This document shows, one piece after another, positions 8,532-16,929 of a stretch of 64,000 bases of DNA. Each line of letters opens with the position of its first letter. Position 1 is the stretch's first letter. The DNA is from Mesorhizobium sp. (GTDB lineage Bacteria > Pseudomonadota > Alphaproteobacteria > Rhizobiales > Rhizobiaceae), in the NCBI RefSeq assembly GCF_017306585.1, contig NZ_JAFKIC010000115.1:1-64000 (forward strand). The letters are read 5' to 3'. A model generated the notes under the pieces. That model did no database searches, was not told the DNA's origin, and saw only the letters and a program-made list of their open reading frames with translations. The translations under genes were made by a program, and so were the position numbers.

Positions 8532-8722
8532 AACTCTGAACCGCACCTGAAATCTGAGAACCGCCTTGCCGTGAAGAACGGCGATACGTTCGCTACGGCC
8601 AAGGGCATAACGCCCTTTTATCCGGCATTCAGTTTTCGAGAGCGAAATGTCTGCCCGACCATCTCAAAATTCCTCTTGCGGAACGGCGCCGTCCCGGCTT
8701 AGTCTCGGCTTTGAGCAGAAAA
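8532..8722. other. Non-coding spacer between the toxin-antitoxin pair and the E1 operon
   Basis: No convincing gene is present. The spacer holds a small GCCGT/ACGGC stem near 8567 and a terminator-like hairpin at 8601. A weak open frame of 63 codons on the minus strand (8629-8820) overlaps both operator sites downstream and has no ribosome binding site, so it is not called. The composition is less GC-rich than the flanking genes. Confidence 0.4.
8601..8619 (+). terminator. Terminator-like hairpin
   Basis: AAGGGC-ATAAC-GCCCTT followed by two further T residues, the form of a Rho-independent terminator read on the plus strand. The nearest plus-strand gene upstream ends more than 700 bp away, so what it terminates is unclear. 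Confidence 0.45.
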
Positions 8723-8737
8723 TGAAATTTAATTCCA
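8723..8737. promoter_or_regulatory. IclR-type operator upstream of the E1 gene
   Basis: TGAAATTTAATTCCA is a 15-base palindrome with one mismatched pair. It resembles the IclR-family consensus (TGGAAATnATTTCCA) and equals the site at 23768-23782 in 14 of 15 positions when that one is reversed. The match extends into flanking A/T bases (8719-8741). It lies 107 bp upstream of the E1 start, as expected for a distal regulator site. Confidence 0.6.
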
Positions 8738-8807
8738 TTTACCTGCCAGACCCCGCGAACCAGTGACATGCCCCCGACATAAGCCGCCACGACCCACAGA
8801 GAGAATA

Positions 8808-8820
8808 TTTGATATATCAT
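8808..8820. promoter_or_regulatory. GntR/FCD-type operator upstream of the E1 gene
   Basis: TTTGATATATCAT contains the perfect 10-base palindrome TGATATATCA. The reverse complement of this 13-mer is identical to the site at 12756-12768 in front of the aminotransferase gene. It sits 23 bp upstream of the E1 start, a typical repressor position. The neighbouring GntR/FCD regulator is the obvious binder. Confidence 0.6.
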
Positions 8821-8843
8821 CTACCGGAATGGAACTAGCGTAA

Positions 8844-11018
8844 ATGGTCCAGCAGACAGCGATCCAGCCATCGGCGCCCTGGTTGCGGCTCGACGTCGAC
8901 GATTCCGACTGGAACGCCGCCGAGGCATCGGGCCTCGTGCGCTGGTATCACCAGATGCTGCTGATCCGCCGTTTCGAGGAAAAGGTGCTCGATCTCGCCA
9001 ATGCCGGGCTGGTGCACGGGCCGGCTCACGCCAGCATCGGCCAGGAGGCGACGGCCGTCGGCGCGATGTCGATGCTCGGCACCGGCGATCGTATCAACGG
9101 CACCCATCGCGCCCACCACCAGGTTCTGGCCAAGCTGGTCAACGCGCAGACGCCGGCGGGGTTCGATCCGCTGCGCGACGATTTCAACACGCCGATGCAG
9201 GGCTCGGTGCGCGGCCTGATGGCCGAGATCATGGGGCTCAAGTCAGGCTACTGCGGCGGACGCGGTGGTTCGATGCACATGCGCGACGACGCCTCCGGCA
9301 TCCCAGGCACCAGCGCCATCATCGGCGGCAACCTGCCCCATGCGGCGGGCTACGCGCTGGCCGACAAATTGCAGGGCAATGGCAACATTTCGGTCGCCTT
9401 CTTCGGCGACGGCACGATGATGGCGGGCCCGGCCTATGAGGCGATGAACATCGCCGCGCTTTACCGGCTGCCGGTGATCTTCTTTGCCGAAAACAATTTT
9501 TATGCCGTCTCCACCCATGTCAACGAACAGACGCGCGAGACGCGGCTTGCCTCGCGCGGCCCGATGCTGGGTTTTCGCGGCATCGAATGCGACGGGATGG
9601 ATGTGGTGGCGGTGCACCATGCCATGCGCGAGGCGCGTCGCACGATCGAGGAGGAAGGCGGTCCGGTTCTGGTCGAGGCGCTCTGCTACCGCTTCCTGCA
9701 CCAGAGCGGTGCCCGCCCCGGCAGCGAATTCGGCTATCGCACGCGTGCCGAGGAAGACATCTGGAAGGCGCGCGACCCGATCGCCAACATGGCCGCCCGT
9801 CTGAAGAAGATGGGAATTCTCGGCCAGGCAGACCTCGCCACGCTCGACCAGCGGGTAATGGATGTCGTCAACACCGCCGCCGGCTCATTGACCGAGATGA
9901 GCGGCAATGCGCTGCGCATTCCCGACCATCTGTGGCCGAACCCCGATGACGTCGACAATCAGATCCGCGGCGACCTGTCCGAACTGGACGACGAGCGCTT
10001 TCTCGAGATCGAGGACGTGCCGCCGGCCGAGACCAAGCCGCTCAAGTTCATGGCCGCCGCATCGGAAGTCATCGCGCGCGCCATGGAGCAGGACCCGCGG
10101 ATCATCATCATGGGCGAGGACGTGCACCGGCTGCGCGGCGGTGTGTCCGGCGCCACCAAGGGCGCGCTGGAGCGCTGGCCCGAACGCGTGCTGGCGATGC
10201 CGATCGCGGAGAACGGTTTTGTCGGCGTGGCGCTGGGCGCGGCCCTTTGCGGCTTGCGGCCAATCGTCGAGATCATGTTCGGCGATTTCTGCCTTGTCGC
10301 CGCTGACCAGTTGTTCAATGCGGTCAGCAAGGTGCGGCACATGTTCGGCGGCGGCTTCCCAGTGCCGATCGTGGTCAGGGTCCGCGTCTCGCCGCACACC
10401 GGCTATGGCTCACAGCATTCGGGGGACCCGTCCGGCCTGTTCGCGCTCTATCCGGGCTGGCGCATCGTCGCCCCGACGACGCCCTTCGACTATGTCGGCT
10501 TGATGAATTCGGCGCTGAAATGCGACGATCCGGTCGTCGTCATCGAGCATGTCGAACTGTTCACCAGCGAAGGTCCCGTTCCGACCGAAGACCGCGATTA
10601 TTGCGTGCGGCTGGGCAAAGCGAAAATCGTCAGGCCAGGCAGCGCCTGCACGTTGCTGACCAGCGCCAGCATGGTTGCCGTCGCAAGACAAGTTGTCGAG
10701 GAGACGGGCGTCGATGCCGAGATCATCGACCTGCGCAGCCTCGACCCGACCGGGCTCGACTGGCCGCTGTTGGAAGCGTCGATCCGCAAGACCAACCGCG
10801 TCGCGGTGGTCGAACAGGTGCAGCGCGGGCTGTCGCTCGGCGGGCGACTGACGCAGGAAATTCAGGAGCGCGTGTTCGATTATCTCGACCACGAAATCCT
10901 GCATGTGACGGGAAGCCTCTCGGCCCCCGTCGTATCGGCCCCGCTCAATCGGGCCGCCCTGGGCGGCGCCGACAAGCTCCGGGCCGCGCTTCGATCCCTC
11001 ACGGTCGTGAGCGGGTAG
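8844..11018 (+). CDS. Thiamine-diphosphate-dependent 2-oxoacid dehydrogenase E1, alpha and beta fused
   Basis: A 724-residue fusion. Residues about 30-370 are an E1-alpha domain with the thiamine diphosphate motif (GDG at 188-190 to ENN at 216-218). Residues about 400-720 are an E1-beta domain (FMAAASEVIARAM, MGEDV, MPIAENGFVGVALGAA). It resembles E1 of acetoin, 2-oxoisovalerate and pyruvate dehydrogenases. No lipoyl E2 or dedicated E3 gene is nearby, so it may work as a decarboxylase alone or borrow an E2 encoded elsewhere. The ATG at 8844 has only a weak GGAA upstream. It is followed after 47 bp by a dipeptide-type binding protein and preceded by IclR- and GntR-type operators. The substrate is unknown. 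Confidence 0.82.
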   Translation: MVQQTAIQPSAPWLRLDVDDSDWNAAEASGLVRWYHQMLLIRRFEEKVLDLANAGLVHGPAHASIGQEATAVGAMSMLGTGDRINGTHRAHHQVLAKLVNAQTPAGFDPLRDDFNTPMQGSVRGLMAEIMGLKSGYCGGRGGSMHMRDDASGIPGTSAIIGGNLPHAAGYALADKLQGNGNISVAFFGDGTMMAGPAYEAMNIAALYRLPVIFFAENNFYAVSTHVNEQTRETRLASRGPMLGFRGIECDGMDVVAVHHAMREARRTIEEEGGPVLVEALCYRFLHQSGARPGSEFGYRTRAEEDIWKARDPIANMAARLKKMGILGQADLATLDQRVMDVVNTAAGSLTEMSGNALRIPDHLWPNPDDVDNQIRGDLSELDDERFLEIEDVPPAETKPLKFMAAASEVIARAMEQDPRIIIMGEDVHRLRGGVSGATKGALERWPERVLAMPIAENGFVGVALGAALCGLRPIVEIMFGDFCLVAADQLFNAVSKVRHMFGGGFPVPIVVRVRVSPHTGYGSQHSGDPSGLFALYPGWRIVAPTTPFDYVGLMNSALKCDDPVVVIEHVELFTSEGPVPTEDRDYCVRLGKAKIVRPGSACTLLTSASMVAVARQVVEETGVDAEIIDLRSLDPTGLDWPLLEASIRKTNRVAVVEQVQRGLSLGGRLTQEIQERVFDYLDHEILHVTGSLSAPVVSAPLNRAALGGADKLRAALRSLTVVSG

Positions 11019-11065
11019 AGCAACGCATTGCCACGAAGATCAGACAAGAAAATGGGAGAACCGAC

Positions 11066-12664
11066 ATGACCATCCTACCAAGAAACAAGACCAGGGCGAC
11101 CCTGCTGGCCGCCGCGCTGATGGCCACGAGCGCCTTCTGGGCACCGGCCAGCTTCGCGCAGGACGAGAAGCCGCTGGTCATCGCGCGCAACATCGACCTC
11201 AACTCGCTCGATCCGCACCGCGCCTTCTGCGACACCTGCCAGATCTACAATTCCAGCGTCTATGAATCGCTGCTGACGCTCGACAAGGACAACAAGCTGA
11301 TCCCGCTGCTCGCCTCCAAGTGGGAGAGCAATGCCGACCAGACCAGCTTCACTTTCACGCTCGATCCGGCCGCGAAATTCTCCGACGGCTCGCCGGTGGA
11401 AGCCAAGGACGTGAAGTGGTCCTGGGAGCGGCTGAAGAACCTCAAGGGCAGCGCTTCGTTCCTGATGGACAATGTCGCCTCGATCGAGGCCCCGGACGCG
11501 CATACGGTCGTGGTCAAGATGGTCGCGCCGTCGTCGGAATTCCTCAACATCGCGGCCGCGCCCTATACTGCGGTCGTCAACAGCAAGGTTGCCGAGGAAG
11601 CCGGCGCCAAGGCCGGAGCCGACGCCTCGACCACCGACAATGCCGAGGCGTGGTTCCTCGCCCACTCGGCCGGCAGCGCGCCGTTCGTGCTGAAGTCCTA
11701 TGAACCGAATTCGGAAGTGCGCCTGGCGCGCAACGACAAGTACTGGCGCAAGGCGCCGGCGCTGAGCGAAGTCGTCATCCGCCAGACCAAGGACGCCGTG
11801 GCGCAGGCGCAGATGCTGCAGAGCGGCACCGCCGACATCGCCATGCAGATCGACCCGGACACGGCCAAGACCATCACCGGCAACGACGTCAAGATCGAGA
11901 CGGTGCCGTCCTACAACTTCATCTATGTCGCGCTGTCGCCCGGCGCCAAGGCCAACAAGGTGCCGCTGACGGCAGAGGTACGCGAGGCGATCTCGCTCGC
12001 GCTAGACCGGCCGAGCATCCTCGACTTCACCATCGGCTCCGAGGGTCAGCTGATCAGCGCGCCGATCCCGCTCGGTTTCCCCGGCGGCTCGGGCTTCGAG
12101 GAGCAGCCTTACGATCTCGCCAAGGCAAAGGAACTGCTTGCCAAGGCCGGTCACGCCGACGGCTTCGAGATGGAAGCCGCCTTCCCGGGCATGAACGTCT
12201 ATGGCGTCGACCTGTCGCTGCTGATGCAGAAGGTCCAGCAGGATCTGGCCAAGGTGAACATCAAGCTCGACCTGCAGCCGATCCCCTTCGCCAACTGGCG
12301 CGAGCGCATCAATGGCGACGGCATCCCGATGACCGCCGTCTTCTACGCGCCGGACTATTACGGCACCTCGCAGTACATCGAGTATTTCGCCATGACCAAG
12401 GGCAGCCCGTGGGCGCGGCGCGCCGGCGCCGAGCGCGAGCCGTCGGTGCTCAACCCGAAGGAGGCCGAACTCTACAAGGCAGCGCTCGCGGCGAGCGGCG
12501 ACGAGGCCGCCAAGCTGTGGCACCAGGCCGGCGAGGAGATGATCAAGGACAGGGTGATCCTGCCGCTGGTCAGCCCGAACCTGATCCTGGCCTACAAGTC
12601 CGACGTCAAGGGCGTGCGCTACAGCGCCTGTTGCAACCTGCCGCTGGCCGAACTCAGCCACTAA
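11066..12664 (+). CDS. Peptide/opine-type (DppA family) ABC transporter substrate-binding protein
   Basis: A 532-residue periplasmic binding protein of family SBP_bac_5. A clear signal peptide (MTILPRNKTR, a hydrophobic core, cleavage after ASFAQ) is followed by the family opening (NIDLNSLDPHRA) and the segment LDPAAKFSDGSPVEAKDVKW. GGGAG lies 7 bases before the ATG at 11066. The matching permeases and ATPases are most likely those at 19.7-23.7 kb on the other strand, because no other dipeptide-type components occur in the window. Close to the C-terminus is an unusual adjacent Cys pair (YSACCNLP). The ligand could be a peptide, an opine or another polar metabolite. Confidence 0.85.
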   Translation: MTILPRNKTRATLLAAALMATSAFWAPASFAQDEKPLVIARNIDLNSLDPHRAFCDTCQIYNSSVYESLLTLDKDNKLIPLLASKWESNADQTSFTFTLDPAAKFSDGSPVEAKDVKWSWERLKNLKGSASFLMDNVASIEAPDAHTVVVKMVAPSSEFLNIAAAPYTAVVNSKVAEEAGAKAGADASTTDNAEAWFLAHSAGSAPFVLKSYEPNSEVRLARNDKYWRKAPALSEVVIRQTKDAVAQAQMLQSGTADIAMQIDPDTAKTITGNDVKIETVPSYNFIYVALSPGAKANKVPLTAEVREAISLALDRPSILDFTIGSEGQLISAPIPLGFPGGSGFEEQPYDLAKAKELLAKAGHADGFEMEAAFPGMNVYGVDLSLLMQKVQQDLAKVNIKLDLQPIPFANWRERINGDGIPMTAVFYAPDYYGTSQYIEYFAMTKGSPWARRAGAEREPSVLNPKEAELYKAALAASGDEAAKLWHQAGEEMIKDRVILPLVSPNLILAYKSDVKGVRYSACCNLPLAELSH

Positions 12665-12671
12665 GCGAACC

Positions 12672-12703
12672 AATGGTGGGGGAGTGGAAGCTTCCCCACC
12701 ATT
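12672..12703 (+). terminator. Hairpin after the binding-protein gene
   Basis: A perfect 10-bp stem, AATGGTGGGG and CCCCACCATT, with a 12-base loop, begins 8 bases after the stop. Only three T residues follow. It is either a terminator or the mRNA-stabilising stem often found behind abundant binding-protein genes. The aminotransferase downstream has its own operator. Confidence 0.6.
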
Positions 12704-12755
12704 TCCTGCCTCTCGGTATGGGAATTCCGGTGGCGAGACATTCAATCTTCAATAT

Positions 12756-12768
12756 ATGATATATCAAA
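12756..12768. promoter_or_regulatory. GntR/FCD-type operator upstream of the aminotransferase
   Basis: ATGATATATCAAA contains the perfect palindrome TGATATATCA and is the exact reverse complement of the site at 8808-8820. It ends 14 bases before the aminotransferase start, overlapping the probable promoter/leader. Confidence 0.6.
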
Positions 12769-12782
12769 ATGCGGAGATCTAC

Positions 12783-14012
12783 ATGCCTTCCCTGATCAAC
12801 TCCAAGGACCAGCTGTTGCGCGACCGCGCCGCCTCGGTCATCCCGGGCGGCATGTGGGGACATATGTCCACGCGCTATCTCGGCTCCGCCTATCCGCAAT
12901 TCTTCGAGCGCGCCGACGGCTGCCGGGTGTGGGATGTCGACGGACGCGAATACATCGACCTGATGTGCAGTTGGGGCCCGAACATCCTCGGCCATCATCA
13001 TAAGGCAGTCGAGGAAGCGGCGGCGCGGCAGCGTGGCCTGGGCGATGCGATGAACGGCCCCGGCGAAGTGCTGGTCGAACTGGCCGAACTGCTGGTCGAG
13101 ACCGTCGCGCATGCGGACTGGGCGATGCTGCAGAAGAACGGTACGGACGCCACCACCGCCTGCGTGACCATCGCACGTGCCGGCACCGGCCGACGCAAGG
13201 TGCTGGTGGCGCGCGGCTCCTATCACGGCGCGGTGCCGTGGTGCACGCCTTCGCTCGCCGGTGTCACGGCGGAGGATCGCGCCCATCTCATCCATTTCGA
13301 CTATAACGACGTCGCCAGTCTCGAAGCCGCCGTGGAGCAAGCCGGCAGCGACCTTGCGGCGATAGTCGTCACCGCCTTCCGCCACGACATCGCCCGCGAC
13401 CAGGAACTGCCGACAGCAGCCTTCGCCAAACGGGCCCGCGAACTCACCTCGGCCGCCGACGCTGCTCTGATCGTCGACGATGTCAGAGCCGGTTTCCGCA
13501 TCGACCTCGGCGGCAGCTGGGAGCCGCTCGGCGTGCGGCCGGACCTGTCGGCCTTCTCCAAGGCGATCGCCAACGGCTACCCGCTGGCTGCCATCACCGG
13601 CAACGACCGGTTCCGCGAAGCCGCGACCAAGGTCTATGTAACGGGTTCGTTCTGGTATGGCGCCGTCTCCATGGCGGCGGCGGTCGCCACCATCAGGACA
13701 TTGCGCGACAGCAATGCGATCGCCGCCATGAATGCTGCCGGCGAAAGGCTGCGGACAGGTCTCGACGCTGCGGCGAGGAAGCACGGGCTGTCGCTACGCC
13801 AGACCGGCCCGGTGTCGATGCCGATGGTGCTTTTCGACGGCGACAGTGAATTCAAGAAGGCGGACGCCTTCTGCTCGGCCGCCTTGCGTGAGGGCGCCTA
13901 TTTCCACCCCAAGCACAACATGTTCCTCAGCGCCGCGCATACGGCGAGGGATATCGACCTCGTGCTCCAGGCGGCCGACGCCGGCATGGCCGCGGCCGCG
14001 CAGCTGGCGTGA
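12783..14012 (+). CDS. Class III PLP-dependent aminotransferase (glutamate-1-semialdehyde aminomutase-like)
   Basis: A 409-residue class III aminotransferase. Asp232 (LIVDDVRAG) contacts the pyridine nitrogen and Lys260 (FSKAIANGYP) forms the Schiff base. The opening PGGMWGHMSTRY and the CRVWDVDGREYIDL segment resemble HemL-like enzymes. Here the context is catabolic, so it is not expected to serve haem synthesis. GGAG is 6 bases before the ATG at 12783. It would move an amino group from, or onto, an aldehyde or keto intermediate, which fits the nearby aldehyde dehydrogenase. The substrate is unknown. It converges with the GntR gene 34 bp downstream. Confidence 0.82.
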   Translation: MPSLINSKDQLLRDRAASVIPGGMWGHMSTRYLGSAYPQFFERADGCRVWDVDGREYIDLMCSWGPNILGHHHKAVEEAAARQRGLGDAMNGPGEVLVELAELLVETVAHADWAMLQKNGTDATTACVTIARAGTGRRKVLVARGSYHGAVPWCTPSLAGVTAEDRAHLIHFDYNDVASLEAAVEQAGSDLAAIVVTAFRHDIARDQELPTAAFAKRARELTSAADAALIVDDVRAGFRIDLGGSWEPLGVRPDLSAFSKAIANGYPLAAITGNDRFREAATKVYVTGSFWYGAVSMAAAVATIRTLRDSNAIAAMNAAGERLRTGLDAAARKHGLSLRQTGPVSMPMVLFDGDSEFKKADAFCSAALREGAYFHPKHNMFLSAAHTARDIDLVLQAADAGMAAAAQLA

Positions 14013-14046
14013 GCCGGCGGCAGTGCAACGCGCCGTAACGAATGGA

Positions 14047-14784
14047 TCAACCGGCCGCCGAGACCAGGCGGCCGTTCTGCGCGGCCGCGCGCAATTCTTC
14101 AGGCGTGACCGAACCGTCGTTCAGCCGCTCCAGCACCTTGACCAGCAGCCGGCCGCCTTCGATCATGTCTTGCTGGATACCCTTGCGAACCCCGTTCTCG
14201 TCGCGCGCGCGCAGGGCGTCGAGGATGTCGAGATGGCGGTGGCGGCCGTCATAAGTCGGCCGGGCGTGCGGATACTGGTAGTTGACCAGCGGGCCGTTGC
14301 GCAACCAGATGCCCTCGATGATGGCAAGCAGCTCCGGCATGCCCGCCGCCTGGTAGATCGAGTGGTGGAATTCCCAGTTGTCGCGGACGGCCTCGAACCA
14401 GCGGCCATTGTCCTCGTTGGCGATCAGCTTTTCATGCACGTCGGCCAGACGATCGATCTCGCGCGGCTCGATGCGCGTGGTGGCCGCCGCGCCGGCCATG
14501 CCCTCGAGATGCAGGCGGATGCTGCGCAGCTCCAGATACTGGGCCAGCGACAACTGGGCGACGGTGATCGAGCGCCCCGCCTCCATCTCCAGGCCCTTCT
14601 CGCGCACCAGCTGCATAAGGGCCTCGCGCACCGGCGTTTCAGAGACTTCGAGGCTGGCGGCGAGGTCGCGGATCTTGAAGCGATGGCCGGGCCAGAAGCG
14701 GCCTTCCATCATGGCGCGGCGAAGCTCCTCGTAGACGCGGGTCGTCAGGTTGTCGCGCGCGATCGGCGCGATGGAAGCAGTCAC
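14047..14784 (-). CDS. GntR-family transcriptional regulator, FCD subfamily (GTG start)
   Basis: A 245-residue regulator. The N-terminal winged helix-turn-helix is at about residues 10-70 (LTTRVYEELRRAMMEGRF, then LAASLEVSETPVREALMQL). An all-helical FCD ligand domain follows, with metal/ligand residues such as the His pair in EFHHSIY and the H in RHRHLDIL. The GTG at 14784 is used because GGAG lies 7 bases upstream, and a longer reading would run across the operator at 14844. It is divergent from the otnK-like gene and convergent with the aminotransferase. FCD proteins usually repress catabolic operons until an organic acid binds. Confidence 0.87.
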   Translation of the reverse strand: MTASIAPIARDNLTTRVYEELRRAMMEGRFWPGHRFKIRDLAASLEVSETPVREALMQLVREKGLEMEAGRSITVAQLSLAQYLELRSIRLHLEGMAGAAATTRIEPREIDRLADVHEKLIANEDNGRWFEAVRDNWEFHHSIYQAAGMPELLAIIEGIWLRNGPLVNYQYPHARPTYDGRHRHLDILDALRARDENGVRKGIQQDMIEGGRLLVKVLERLNDGSVTPEELRAAAQNGRLVSAAG

Positions 14785-14843
14785 ATTCAGTCTCCGTCCT
14801 TGCGGCCGCGCCAGCGTCGTCCACGGCGCGCGGGCCGTGTATA

Positions 14844-14851
14844 TGATATCA
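14844..14851. promoter_or_regulatory. GntR/FCD-type operator in the gntR/otnK-like divergent promoter
   Basis: TGATATCA, a perfect 8-base palindrome inside GTATATGATATCAC, lies 60 bp from the gntR start and 49 bp from the otnK-like start. It is a one-step-shorter version (missing one AT) of the sites at 8808 and 12756, consistent with an autoregulatory, slightly weaker site. Confidence 0.5.
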
Positions 14852-14900
14852 CGACCGGCCTGACCATCGACATCGGACACGCAAAAATGAGACGAAGCGC

Positions 14901-16265
14901 ATGACCGTGTCGACGCCTTCCCTATTGTTCGGCGCCATTGCCGACGACCTCACCGGCGGCACCGAACTGGCATCGATGCTGGTGGCGCGCGGCATTGCCA
15001 CGGGATGCACGGTCGGGCTGGAAGCGCCGATCCCAACCGGCAACAGGGCCCATGTGATCCTGCTCAAGACACGCGTCATCGCCGCCGACAAGGCCGTGCG
15101 ACAGGTGCTCGAGGCCGCGGAGCGGCTGGTCGAAGCAGGCGCAAGACAGATCTTCTTCAAATACTGCGCCACGTTCGATTCCACCCCTGCCGGCAATATC
15201 GGTCCTTGCGCGGAGGCATTGCTGGAACGGCTCGGGGGCGGCGTGACGCTGTTTACGCCGGCCCTGTGCGAGACCGGCCGCACCGTCTACCAGGGCCATA
15301 TGTTCGGCGGCACGCAATTGCTGGGCGAATCGCCGAAGCGCTTCGATCCGCTGACGCCGATGACCGATTCCAACCTGGTTCGCGTGCTGCAGGCTCAGAG
15401 CCGCAGCAAAGCCGGTCTAATTAGCTGGCTTACCATCGACAGTGGCCCGGAAGCGATCCGCAAAGCCGTCCGTGAGAAAAGCGCAAGCGGAGAGACGCTG
15501 CTGCTCACCGACACGATACGAGAGCGCGACCTGGCGTCGATCGCGGAAGCGGCCTTCGATCTGCCGCTGATGACGGGCAATTCGTCCGTGGTCGCGCACC
15601 TGCCGACGGCCTGGCTGGAGCACGGACTGCTGAGCACCGACGATCTCATTCCGCCCAATCTGCCCGCTGTTGACGGACCGGCGGCGGTGCTGGCAGGCAG
15701 CGTCGCCGGCCGCACCATCGAACAGCTCGACCGATTCGCAGAGCACAATCCGCTGCTGTCCATCGATCTCGCCGGAGCCTTCGCCGGCCAGGATGTGGTG
15801 GCGCAAGCACGCGGTTTCGCAAAACGCCATCTGCCCGATGCGGTGATCGCCATCGCCACCACGGCACCGCAGCCGGCGGTCGAGGCACTTCAGCAGGCGC
15901 ATGGGCGCGATGCGGTGGCTGCAAAGGCGGAATCAATTCTGGCCGAAATCGCAGGAATACTGGTGCGCGAATTCGGTGTGCGGCGCCTGGTGGTCGCGGG
16001 CGGCGAGACGGCAGGCTCGGTGGTCAAGGCGCTCGGCATCGACCGGATCGCCATGGGCGCCTATGAGGGGCCAGGCCTGTCGCGCGCCATTGCTCACCTG
16101 CCGGGCCTGTCCGACGACCCGCTGGCGCTGATGCTCAAATCCGGAAAGCTCGGCGGCCCGGATATTTTCGCCGACGTTCTGAAGGACATGACGCGGCCCA
16201 CCTCCACCGCGCCGGCAATCGACACATGGCCGCCGATGATGGCCACCACAGGGAAAGCATCGTGA
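14901..16265 (+). CDS. Four-carbon acid sugar kinase family protein (OtnK-like, DUF1537)
   Basis: A 454-residue protein of the two-domain DUF1537 family. The N-terminal motif IADDLTGGTELASML and the KYCATFDSTPAGNIGP segment belong to the sugar-acid binding domain. The C-terminal domain has the nucleotide-binding motif VVAGGETAGSVVKALG and the closing GGPDIFADVL. Characterised members phosphorylate 3-oxo-tetronates, threonate or erythronate. The stop overlaps the start of the aldolase gene by one base, the typical OtnK-OtnC pairing. The dehydrogenase and isomerase (OtnI) usually found with them are absent, so the acid may be another one. The ribosome binding site is weak. Confidence 0.82.
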   Translation: MTVSTPSLLFGAIADDLTGGTELASMLVARGIATGCTVGLEAPIPTGNRAHVILLKTRVIAADKAVRQVLEAAERLVEAGARQIFFKYCATFDSTPAGNIGPCAEALLERLGGGVTLFTPALCETGRTVYQGHMFGGTQLLGESPKRFDPLTPMTDSNLVRVLQAQSRSKAGLISWLTIDSGPEAIRKAVREKSASGETLLLTDTIRERDLASIAEAAFDLPLMTGNSSVVAHLPTAWLEHGLLSTDDLIPPNLPAVDGPAAVLAGSVAGRTIEQLDRFAEHNPLLSIDLAGAFAGQDVVAQARGFAKRHLPDAVIAIATTAPQPAVEALQQAHGRDAVAAKAESILAEIAGILVREFGVRRLVVAGGETAGSVVKALGIDRIAMGAYEGPGLSRAIAHLPGLSDDPLALMLKSGKLGGPDIFADVLKDMTRPTSTAPAIDTWPPMMATTGKAS

Positions 16266-16903
16266 TGGATATGCAAACCGCCCGCGCGGCACTGATAGCG
16301 GCGACCGAGACGCTGGACGCCAGCGGCATGAATGTCGGCACGACAGGCAATATCAGCGTGCGCACGAAGGATGGCATGCTGATCACGCCGACCGGAATTG
16401 CCACGAGCGCGCTGCGGCCGGGACAGATGGTGCCGATGCGACTCGACGGCTCCTGGGACGCGCCGTTCAAGCCGTCGAGCGAGTGGGAGATGCATGCCGA
16501 GATCTACAAGGCTTTCCCGGACGCCGGCGCGGTGGTGCATGCCCATCCCGACCATTGCGTGGCGCTGTCGTGCCTGCGCCAGCCGCTGCCATTGTTTCAC
16601 TACATGGTGGCGGGCTTCGGGGGCGATGATGTGCGCTGCTCGGACTATGCGCTGTTCGCCTCGAGCGATCTCGCCAAGGCGGCCGTCGTGGCGCTGAAGG
16701 ACCGCACGGCATGCCTGCTCGCCAATCACGGCATGATCGCCTTCGCCGGCGATCTCGACACGGCGCTCATACGCACCATCAAGCTGGAGACGCTGGCGCG
16801 GCAATATCTGTTGGCGCTCAGCGCCGGAACACCGGTGCTGATCGGCGAGACCGAACTCGCCGCCATTCGCGGACGCTACAAGACCTATGGCCAGCAGAAG
16901 TAG
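16265..16903 (+). CDS. Class II aldolase family protein (OtnC-like decarboxylase)
   Basis: A 212-residue class II aldolase/adducin-domain protein. Metal ligands are visible as VVHAHPDH (about residues 93-100) and the later His in LANHG. N-terminal GMNVGTTGNISVR and SEWEMHAEIY complete the phosphate-binding and catalytic regions. OtnC relatives decarboxylate 3-oxo-tetronate 4-phosphate to dihydroxyacetone phosphate and CO2. The ATG at 16265 is coupled to the kinase stop (TGATG), and GGGAAAG lies upstream. A second in-frame ATG is 6 bases further on. Together with the kinase it should feed a phosphorylated C3 unit into central metabolism. Confidence 0.83.
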   Translation: MDMQTARAALIAATETLDASGMNVGTTGNISVRTKDGMLITPTGIATSALRPGQMVPMRLDGSWDAPFKPSSEWEMHAEIYKAFPDAGAVVHAHPDHCVALSCLRQPLPLFHYMVAGFGGDDVRCSDYALFASSDLAKAAVVALKDRTACLLANHGMIAFAGDLDTALIRTIKLETLARQYLLALSAGTPVLIGETELAAIRGRYKTYGQQK

Positions 16904-16904
16904 G

Positions 16905-16919
16905 CGGACGGAACGTCCG
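16905..16919. terminator. Short hairpin between convergent genes
   Basis: CGGACG-GAA-CGTCCG, a perfect 6-bp stem with a 3-base loop, lies in the 26-bp gap between the converging otnC-like and aldehyde dehydrogenase genes. It lacks a T-tract, so it is only a possible bidirectional terminator. Confidence 0.35.
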
Positions 16920-16929
16920 GGCGCCGCTT

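Noticed and set aside
8629-8820. Small 63-codon minus-strand frame between the toxin-antitoxin pair and E1
   Set aside because: It runs across both predicted operator sites, lacks a ribosome binding site and has no recognisable features.
14052-14074. Hairpin CGGCCGCC/GGCGGCCG as an aminotransferase terminator
   Set aside because: It lies inside the gntR coding end and may only reflect codon choice; no T-tract follows.
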